11,146 nt of DNA from Treponema sp. UBA1240 (GTDB lineage Bacteria > Spirochaetota > Spirochaetia > Treponematales > Treponemataceae), in assembly GCA_002308875.1 (NCBI GenBank), contig DBWK01000128.1:1-11146 (forward strand), in the 5' to 3' direction. The notes beneath the pieces are model-generated. The model was given only the letters and a program-made list of their open reading frames with translations. It had not been told where the DNA came from and did not search any database. Positions 1 to 4,955 of the stretch are shown piece by piece (positions within the stretch are counted from its first letter, which is position 1; every line of letters starts with the position of its first letter). Both the position numbers and the translations under genes were made by a program.

Positions 1-6
1 ATAATA

Positions 7-1716
7 ATGACAACATACGACGATTGTATTTATTTAAGAGGAAAAACTAAGGTTTGTGATATAGCGGATTGTATCGCTAAAACATTCAGCGGCTTTGGAA
101 TAAGTTTCCCGGTTTTTCAGGCGGATACTCTCAAATACTGTTTTAAATTTGAGCTTGAATGTGGTTCTGTTTATTTACAGCGAGAAAACAAGTCTTTTTA
201 TTTTACATTTAAAGGTCTTCTAAATGAATCTGAAGAATGTATATCAATCAAATACAATGAAGCTGACAACAGATTGGAATACTCAGAAACTTTTTCTGTC
301 CTGCGGTTTTTAACGGCGTTTTTTAATAACTGCCGCGCCTATTTGGGTAAACGCCTTTTCCCTGATGTCATTCAAGTAAACAGAGAGATATTACAAGACT
401 TTTGTGTTGAAATAAATGACGTTGACATAAAAGCTGATGAACTTAGGATTACGTTTTACGCAGATGAAGATGGCAAGTTATTGTTTCCACAGGAATGGAT
501 GGAAAAACTCTCAAATGATCTGTATTTTATGGACATCAATCATCGGTATGACAAAGGACTTTCTGTTTTGAACATAGATTTTGATGATGAACAACGCATA
601 AAACATCTGTGCGAACACTTCAAACAAATGATTATGGAAAAGCATATTGGCAAACTTAAAAGGAATATGTGGGATTGTTTGTCAACGGAAGATGATAAAG
701 AAAGGTTTAAATCTTTCTTAAAAGCTCTCTTTGAGAGTCAGAAAAGGCGGATTAAAGAAAATTTTATTTTAAGTCATGATGCAAAAATAACAATTGAAAC
801 ACAAAAAAACAAAACTGAAATAACAAAAAAAACATTTGAATGTACTTCTTATGAAGAATTCTGCGCTTTTATACTAAATGAGGTCCTAAAATTACGTGAA
901 CCCAAATTCATTTCATCTGATTCTGAAAATAATACACTTATTTCTTGTGAATCAGATGACAAATACAAGCTTGAAAATCAGAAGCTCAAAAAAGATTTGC
1001 AAAAAGCAAGGGCAGACCTTGAAAATCTGTGTAACCAAAATGCAGAATTGCTCAAAGAACTGAAAGACTTAAAATGCCGGATTCCTGCCGACAACAAAGT
1101 CTGCAAACCGGATAGTACTGAAACTTCTGGCATTATCGATGAACTGAAAGCAAAAAATCATGAACTTAAAGAGAAAAACAAACAACTTGAGCAGGGGTTA
1201 AATGGTATAAACGCAAAAAGTGAATATGATTCAGACGGTTTTATAACTCTTTCGATTCCTTGTACCGAAGCAAATCTGTTTAAGAATGAGATAGAAGATT
1301 ATTGCTACGGAGTTTTATATTCCGCGCTTGAATATGAAAAGCAGAATCTACCGCAGAACAAAGAAGACGAGAATTCCAGAAAAGCAGATGTTATCGCTGA
1401 TATTCTTGCAAACCGTGAATTCAAATGGGAAAATACCGAGACTTTCAGCCGGATTAATGGTATAGAGAATATTCTCAAGAGTTCCAGAAAGCCTTGTATT
1501 CAAGAGCTGGAAAAATGTGGATTCGTTCCAAAATCCAGCTACAGAAAGCACCAAAAATGTTATTACCATAAGAAGAGGTATCAGGTGTTTTTTTCTCTGA
1601 CACCAAGCGATACAAATGCTCCAAATCTCAAAATGAAAGAAATAAGAGCGAGATTTTTTCTCCTTCCTGTAAAATATGGGTATGATTCTGCAGAAAAAAA
1701 CCGGGAAATCTGTTAG
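7..1716 (+). CDS. Unknown coiled-coil protein with conserved C-terminal module
   Basis: I do not recognise a named family. The product is 569 residues, charged and probably soluble, with no signal peptide or membrane helix. Residues about 1-310 form a mixed alpha/beta region rich in Cys, Phe and Tyr with no motif I can name. About 318-358 and 375-402 are Lys/Glu/Leu-rich heptad-like coiled coils. About 412-475 (starting FITLSIPC, then EIEDY) and 485-560 form a C-terminal module containing CGFVPKS, KRYQVFFSLTPSD (TPSD at 532-535) and KMKEIRARFF. This resembles from memory a recurrent C-terminal domain ending in a 'Y.F..S.TPSD' strand, loosely like a HicA/dsRBD fold; that is inference. The ATG lies six bases into the window and the frame is open to the edge, so the gene could start upstream; no ribosome site can be judged. 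It is AT-richer than its neighbours (12 G/C in 60 at 781-840), suggesting an accessory origin. Confidence 0.8.
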   Translation: MTTYDDCIYLRGKTKVCDIADCIAKTFSGFGISFPVFQADTLKYCFKFELECGSVYLQRENKSFYFTFKGLLNESEECISIKYNEADNRLEYSETFSVLRFLTAFFNNCRAYLGKRLFPDVIQVNREILQDFCVEINDVDIKADELRITFYADEDGKLLFPQEWMEKLSNDLYFMDINHRYDKGLSVLNIDFDDEQRIKHLCEHFKQMIMEKHIGKLKRNMWDCLSTEDDKERFKSFLKALFESQKRRIKENFILSHDAKITIETQKNKTEITKKTFECTSYEEFCAFILNEVLKLREPKFISSDSENNTLISCESDDKYKLENQKLKKDLQKARADLENLCNQNAELLKELKDLKCRIPADNKVCKPDSTETSGIIDELKAKNHELKEKNKQLEQGLNGINAKSEYDSDGFITLSIPCTEANLFKNEIEDYCYGVLYSALEYEKQNLPQNKEDENSRKADVIADILANREFKWENTETFSRINGIENILKSSRKPCIQELEKCGFVPKSSYRKHQKCYYHKKRYQVFFSLTPSDTNAPNLKMKEIRARFFLLPVKYGYDSAEKNREIC

Positions 1717-1740
1717 GTTTTTCAAATAAAAAATCATTAC

Positions 1741-1769
1741 TTGAGTTATACACAAAAATGCTGTATAGT
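1741..1769 (+). promoter_or_regulatory. Sigma70-type promoter for the small membrane protein
   Basis: A -35 TTGAGT (1741-1746) and a -10 TATAGT (1764-1769) are separated by 17 bp. The predicted start near 1776 gives a short 5' UTR before the ribosome site GGAGG at 1801-1805. Seen by eye only. Confidence 0.6.
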
Positions 1770-1810
1770 CTTATATGCTCGGTATTCGGGCTGATAATCA
1801 GGAGGAAAAT

Positions 1811-2032
1811 ATGGTTGCAATGATTGTAGGTATTGTTTTACTGGCTTTTACAGTTTTTGCCGCACTTCCGGCAGGATTGAACTGGGGAAGCGAAATTGTA
1901 GCCTTTCTAAAGGGTTGTGTTCCCGTCGCAGCGGCTTTTATCGGACTTATTTCCATATTCATAGGAATTGCCGACCTGAAAGACAAGCAGGAAGCAAAAC
2001 GGGAAGAAGAAGCTTCCAAAACAAATACCTGA
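1811..2032 (+). CDS. Small two-helix membrane protein, unknown function
   Basis: A 73-residue protein. Residues about 2-21 (MIVGIVLLAFTVFAALP) and about 33-54 (CVPVAAAFIGLISIFIGIAD) are hydrophobic helices joined by a short loop (AGLNWGSEIVAFLKG). A charged tail rich in Lys and Glu follows, which by the positive-inside rule should be cytoplasmic, giving an N-in/C-in hairpin. I chose ATG 1811 because a strong GGAGG sits 5 bases upstream. An in-frame ATG at 1775 lies at the predicted transcription start and lacks a ribosome site. Its own promoter precedes it, and the rplM promoter starts six bases after its stop, so it is probably a separate unit despite sitting next to the ribosomal operon. 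The tight packing and good signals argue for a real gene. No function can be assigned. Confidence 0.75.
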   Translation: MVAMIVGIVLLAFTVFAALPAGLNWGSEIVAFLKGCVPVAAAFIGLISIFIGIADLKDKQEAKREEEASKTNT

Positions 2033-2037
2033 CACTA

Positions 2038-2067
2038 TTGACATAAACACTCAAAAAAAAGTATATT
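2038..2067 (+). promoter_or_regulatory. Strong promoter of the rplM-rpsI-recX operon
   Basis: A consensus -35 TTGACA (2038-2043) is followed after 18 bp by TATATT (2062-2067). It begins just after the stop codon of the small membrane protein gene. The predicted start near 2074 leaves a leader of about 120 nt before rplM. This is the best -35 match in the window, as expected for ribosomal protein genes. Confidence 0.7.
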
Positions 2068-2087
2068 CTACAGTACCCGTATATCTG

Positions 2088-2166
2088 TGCTATTAACGTA
2101 GCAATGTTTTTCGGTTTGCTCACTGAAAGGCATTAGCAGTTTGTTATGATGCAAAAACACAACTGC
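2088..2166 (+). promoter_or_regulatory. Structured 5' leader of rplM with competing hairpins
   Basis: Three inverted repeats are visible. Hairpin A is TGCTA/TAGCA (2088-2092 with 2099-2103). Hairpin B is AGCAA/TTGCT (2100-2104 with 2116-2120). Hairpin C is GCAGTT/AACTGC (2136-2141 with 2161-2166), extended by TGT/ACA around one bulged C. A and B share 2100-2103, so they exclude each other. Ribosomal protein leaders often bind their own product, and an L13 leader is known in Firmicutes. I see no sequence match to that one, so regulation here is inference. Confidence 0.35.
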
Positions 2167-2196
2167 AAAAGATTTTATATATTTAAGGTTTTACAC

Positions 2197-2625
2197 ATGA
2201 AAACTATTTATGTTAAAGAACACGAGGCAGTACGCAACTGGTATCTGATTGATGCTGCTGACAAACCGCTCGGTCGTGTTGCTGTAAAAGCAGCCTCCGT
2301 ACTTCGCGGTAAGCACAAACCTACATATACACCCAATCAGGAAATGGGAGATTTTGTAGTAATCATCAATGCGGACAAAGTTGCTGTTACAGGCACAAAA
2401 GAAAACAATAAAATGTATTATCGCCACACAGGTTATGTAGGTGGATTAAAATCAAATACATTTAAAAAACTTATCGAACGTCATCCTGAAGACCCGCTCA
2501 GACTGGCCATAAAAGGAATGATTCCTAACGGACGGCTTGGACGCAAACTGTTATCCAATGTTAAGATTTATGCAGGAACAGAACATCCTCATACTGCGCA
2601 GAATCCGCAGCCGTTGGAAGTTTAA
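2197..2625 (+). CDS. rplM: 50S ribosomal protein L13
   Basis: A 142-residue protein, the usual bacterial L13 length. L13 binds 23S rRNA early in large-subunit assembly. Family signatures run along the whole length: NWYLIDAADKPLGRVA near the N-terminus, the KPTYTPNQEMGDFVV and NADKVAVTG strands, YYRHTGYVGG in the middle, then GMIPNGRLGRKLL and the C-terminal YAGTEHPHTAQNP. I chose ATG 2197 with AAGG ending 8 bases upstream. An in-frame ATG at 2146 would add 17 residues not typical of L13 and would use up the leader hairpin. It is first in an operon with rpsI 18 bases downstream, the near-universal bacterial L13-S9 pairing. Confidence 0.97.
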   Translation: MKTIYVKEHEAVRNWYLIDAADKPLGRVAVKAASVLRGKHKPTYTPNQEMGDFVVIINADKVAVTGTKENNKMYYRHTGYVGGLKSNTFKKLIERHPEDPLRLAIKGMIPNGRLGRKLLSNVKIYAGTEHPHTAQNPQPLEV

Positions 2626-2643
2626 GGATTAGGAGAATAAATC

Positions 2644-3036
2644 GTGGTTAAAAATATTGGTATTGGAACAGGAAGAAGAAAGACAGCAACAGCCAGAGTT
2701 TTTATCAGAGAAGGTTCAGGAAAGGTTGTTGTAAACGGAAAAGATTTGAATGCATATTTTGCAACTCCAAATCAGGTTTTGGTCGTTCGCCATCCTTTGA
2801 TGGTTACCGGAAGTGAGAATAAATATGACATTCTTATCAATGTAACAGGCGGTGGACTTAACGGTCAGGCCGGAGCATGTCTTCACGGAATATCAAGAGC
2901 ACTTATTCAGGTTGATCAGGCGAACTACACTTCACTTAAAGCAAACGGTTATCTTACACGTGACTCAAGAATGGTTGAACGTAAAAAGTACGGTCGCCGC
3001 GGTGCACGTCGCAGATTCCAGTTCAGCAAGCGTTAA
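2644..3036 (+). CDS. rpsI: 30S ribosomal protein S9
   Basis: A 130-residue protein of normal S9 length. S9 sits in the 30S head, and its C-terminal tail reaches towards the P-site tRNA. The N-terminal GTGRRKTATARVFI, central VTGGGLNGQAGACLHGISRAL and C-terminal RDSRMVERKKYGRRGARR are diagnostic, and the protein ends in the canonical SKR. Translation starts at GTG 2644, supported by AGGAG at 2631-2635 eight bases upstream; no ATG lies close by in frame. It shares the rplM promoter, and recX follows after 21 bases with no terminator, so the three genes are probably cotranscribed. Confidence 0.97.
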   Translation: MVKNIGIGTGRRKTATARVFIREGSGKVVVNGKDLNAYFATPNQVLVVRHPLMVTGSENKYDILINVTGGGLNGQAGACLHGISRALIQVDQANYTSLKANGYLTRDSRMVERKKYGRRGARRRFQFSKR

Positions 3037-3057
3037 TTTTACCAAAGAAGAACATTT

Positions 3058-3678
3058 ATGGATTTGTCATCACAGGATTGTTCTTCTTTGCGCATAATAT
3101 CCGTAAAAAAAAGTTCCCGGGGTGTTTGGGATTTGGAAACATCCGCGGGGGCTTTTTTTTTGCGCGCAGATTATTTGGATGTATGCAAACCGGAAGATAT
3201 TACGGTAGACAGCGTTTTTTCAGACGAACGTATTGAAGACCTGTTGCAGGCGGGGTTCTGTTACAGTGCAGAAAAAAAAGCACTGGATTATCTAAACCGT
3301 GCAGAACACTCTGCATTTTTGCTGCGTAACAAACTCATTGCAAAAGGCTTTGAACAGGAACACATAAATAAAGCCCTGAAATTTCTTACCAAGCAAAACC
3401 TGCTTTCCGACGAACGGTATGCGGCTGCTTTTTTGCGCAACCGAAGCATCAGTCATTACGAAGGCCGGATACGGCTTTTACAGGAACTTTCTGCACGCGG
3501 TCTTAGCAAAGCCGTTTGCCATAAAGCGGTTGATGAGTTTTTTGCGGACAACGACGAAGAACTAATACTGCAAAAAGCAGTTGAAAAATTGAAAAAAACA
3601 GGAATTTGCGATGAAAAACTTAAACAACGGCTTTTAAAAAGCGGTTTTTCATGGAAGCAAATAGAAAATTTTATATAG
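3058..3678 (+). CDS. recX: Regulatory protein RecX
   Basis: A 206-residue protein. RecX binds RecA filaments and modulates their growth and activity. A family-like pattern starts near residue 74: KALDYLNRAEHSAFLLRNKL, then KGF...INKALKFL, NLLSDERYAAAFLRNR, and GRIRLLQELSARGLS, matching the three-helix tandem repeats (about 72-112, 114-160 and 165-206). The first 70 residues form a beta-rich extension as seen in longer RecX proteins. ATG 3058 is preceded by AAGAAG (3045-3050), a weak ribosome site. It is the third gene of the ribosomal operon rather than next to recA. A run of nine T (3153-3161) after five G lies within codons 32-35, a possible slippage site. The alternative, a degenerate HTH protein, is much less likely. 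Confidence 0.88.
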   Translation: MDLSSQDCSSLRIISVKKSSRGVWDLETSAGAFFLRADYLDVCKPEDITVDSVFSDERIEDLLQAGFCYSAEKKALDYLNRAEHSAFLLRNKLIAKGFEQEHINKALKFLTKQNLLSDERYAAAFLRNRSISHYEGRIRLLQELSARGLSKAVCHKAVDEFFADNDEELILQKAVEKLKKTGICDEKLKQRLLKSGFSWKQIENFI

Positions 3679-3695
3679 AGAAGCGGTTTTTAACG

Positions 3696-3724
3696 TTGAT
3701 TTTTTTCCACAATTCATTTAAACT
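3696..3724 (+). promoter_or_regulatory. Possible promoter for the HTH-receiver gene
   Basis: TTGATT (3696-3701) and TAAACT (3719-3724, four of six matches) are separated by 17 bp, with a predicted start near 3731. The signal is weak, but an independent promoter is expected because recX has a gap of about 80 bases after it. An 11-base sequence, AAGCGGTTTTT, lies just upstream at 3681-3691 and also at 3639-3649. Confidence 0.35.
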
Positions 3725-3756
3725 AATAAAGATTATGTTTGAATATTGAGGATAGT

Positions 3757-4368
3757 ATGGGAAAAGAAAGTAATAAAACTATAGTCTATTCAGCATTAGA
3801 AATCGCAAATATTTGTGGCGTAGTTAATCAAACAGCAATAAATTGGATTAGAAGCGGACACTTAAAAGCATTCTCAACACCAGGCGGTCAGTACCGAGTT
3901 TACTGCGATGATTTAATAGATTTTATGAAAAAACGCGGAATGCGAATTCCGGATGAAATCCTTAATACCGAAAGCAAAGAAAATAATGCCAAAACACAAT
4001 CAGTTCTTATTGTTGATGATGATCAGGGACTGAATGCGGTTTTAAAAAAATATCTTGAAAAAATTTTCCCGGATTCCACATTCTATCAGGCATTTGACGG
4101 ATTTGACGCAGGACTTCAGATGGTTGACAAGCAGCCCTACTGTGTCCTCTTGGACTTGGATCTGCCGGGAATAAACGGTTTTGATCTTTGCAAACGACTT
4201 AAAACAACTGATGAATTTAAAAAGCCTTACGTTATTATTATAACAGCGTTGGAAGATGATGACGTAAAACAACAGGTTCTGGATTTAGGAGCGGATTTGT
4301 TCTTCAAAAAACCGCTGAATCTTTCAGTACTTGCTGAAAAAATGCAGAACTTATTGAAAAAAGATTAA
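3757..4368 (+). CDS. Orphan response regulator: N-terminal HTH plus C-terminal receiver
   Basis: A 203-residue predicted transcription regulator. Residues about 9-60 are an excisionase/MerR-type winged HTH (YSALEIANICGV, INWIRSGHLKAF, TPGGQYRVY). Residues about 81-203 are a receiver with every key residue: acidic pocket D88/D89, phospho-acceptor D133 in LLDLDLPG, T163 and K185 before P186. Phosphorylation by an unseen histidine kinase, or by another donor, probably controls DNA binding. The order is the reverse of common regulators, where the receiver comes first; similar fusions exist in treponemes and some deltaproteobacteria (from memory). I chose ATG 3757 with GAGGA four bases upstream; an in-frame TTG at 3739 is an alternative. 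No kinase gene adjoins it. It ends six bases from the convergent HD-domain gene. Confidence 0.9.
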   Translation: MGKESNKTIVYSALEIANICGVVNQTAINWIRSGHLKAFSTPGGQYRVYCDDLIDFMKKRGMRIPDEILNTESKENNAKTQSVLIVDDDQGLNAVLKKYLEKIFPDSTFYQAFDGFDAGLQMVDKQPYCVLLDLDLPGINGFDLCKRLKTTDEFKKPYVIIITALEDDDVKQQVLDLGADLFFKKPLNLSVLAEKMQNLLKKD

Positions 4369-4389
4369 AAAGTATCAGTCATCTTTTTT
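4357..4389. terminator. AT-rich inverted repeat between convergent genes, weak bidirectional terminator candidate
   Basis: AAAAAAGAT (4357-4365) and ATCTTTTTT (4381-4389) are perfect complements around a 15-base loop that holds both stop codons. Each strand ends the stem in a T-rich arm. The stem has only one G-C pair, so termination would be weak. Confidence 0.3.
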
Positions 4390-4953
4390 TCTATCAAGAT
4401 AACCGGATACTTCCAAATAACGACGGCGAGTCATAACAAGCTGAATTAGTTCCTGATACATATCATAGTTTACTTCAAGCGCAATTGGAAAAATATAGAA
4501 TTCCGTTTCATCGCAGTATCGTTCAATAAACTCAGGGCTTGTTATGAATCCGAGACTAATCATATTGCTTATGCGGTCGGCAGTTTTGAGGATTTTTGCC
4601 TTTTCGCTGCCGTGTTCAATTATGCCTTTAAGATAATCGCTCTTAAGCTGCCCTTCCCTTTTGGTAACTTCCATAACCAGCTTAAGAACTTCCGGGCCGT
4701 CGCGGTCTACTTCCAAAATCAAATTAGGGTCATAACCCTCAACATCTTCAATCAAATCATGAATAACCGAAGCCTTGAGCAGAACGCTGTCAATATAACC
4801 GTAATCAATCAGTATAGACATTGTATCAAGCTGATGGCGGAACATATTTCCGCCGGCATGGCGCGACTTTCCAATCAAAGCCGTTGCAAGCTGCATGTAA
4901 GGCGCGAGTGAAATGCCTTTCAATGTGAGCATGGATTCACGATTCATTACCAT
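4375..4953 (-). CDS. HD-domain protein resembling a small (p)ppGpp hydrolase
   Basis: About 192 residues. The HD-superfamily metal site is complete and follows the RelA/SpoT/Mesh1 hydrolase pattern. Numbering from the TTG two codons upstream of the chosen ATG: R33, H42, H67-D68, E71-D72 (HDLIED), D128 and N132 (ADRISN). These correspond in order and spacing to R44, H53, H77-D78, E81-D82, D144 and N148 described for Rel. VTKREG at 98-103 recalls the 'VT' segment after the ED motif. There is no synthetase, TGS or ACT domain, so it would be a stand-alone hydrolase; another HD phosphohydrolase activity is possible. The start is ATG at 4951-4953, with AAAGG about 10 bases upstream. It lies two bases beyond the valS stop, so it is cotranscribed with valS and probably translationally coupled. 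Confidence 0.8.
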   Translation of the reverse strand: MVMNRESMLTLKGISLAPYMQLATALIGKSRHAGGNMFRHQLDTMSILIDYGYIDSVLLKASVIHDLIEDVEGYDPNLILEVDRDGPEVLKLVMEVTKREGQLKSDYLKGIIEHGSEKAKILKTADRISNMISLGFITSPEFIERYCDETEFYIFPIALEVNYDMYQELIQLVMTRRRYLEVSGYLDRKKDD

Positions 4954-4955
4954 AA

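Noticed and set aside
1696..1722. A possible terminator after gene 1 (AAAAACC/GGTTTTT)
   Set aside because: The stem has only two G-C pairs around a 13-base loop, and the T tract is inside the stem, so it is unlikely to terminate efficiently.
1348..1755. A minus-strand open frame of 135 codons opposite the end of gene 1
   Set aside because: No ribosome site, it overlaps the gene 1 C-terminus and the promoter at 1741-1769, and its translation looks compositional.
2146..2196. An N-terminal extension of L13 from ATG 2146
   Set aside because: L13 is normally about 142 residues starting near the MKT-type N-terminus, and 2197 has a better ribosome site.
2852..3097. A plus-strand frame of 81 codons overlapping rpsI and recX
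   Set aside because: It covers the conserved S9 C-terminus in another frame and the recX start; no motif.
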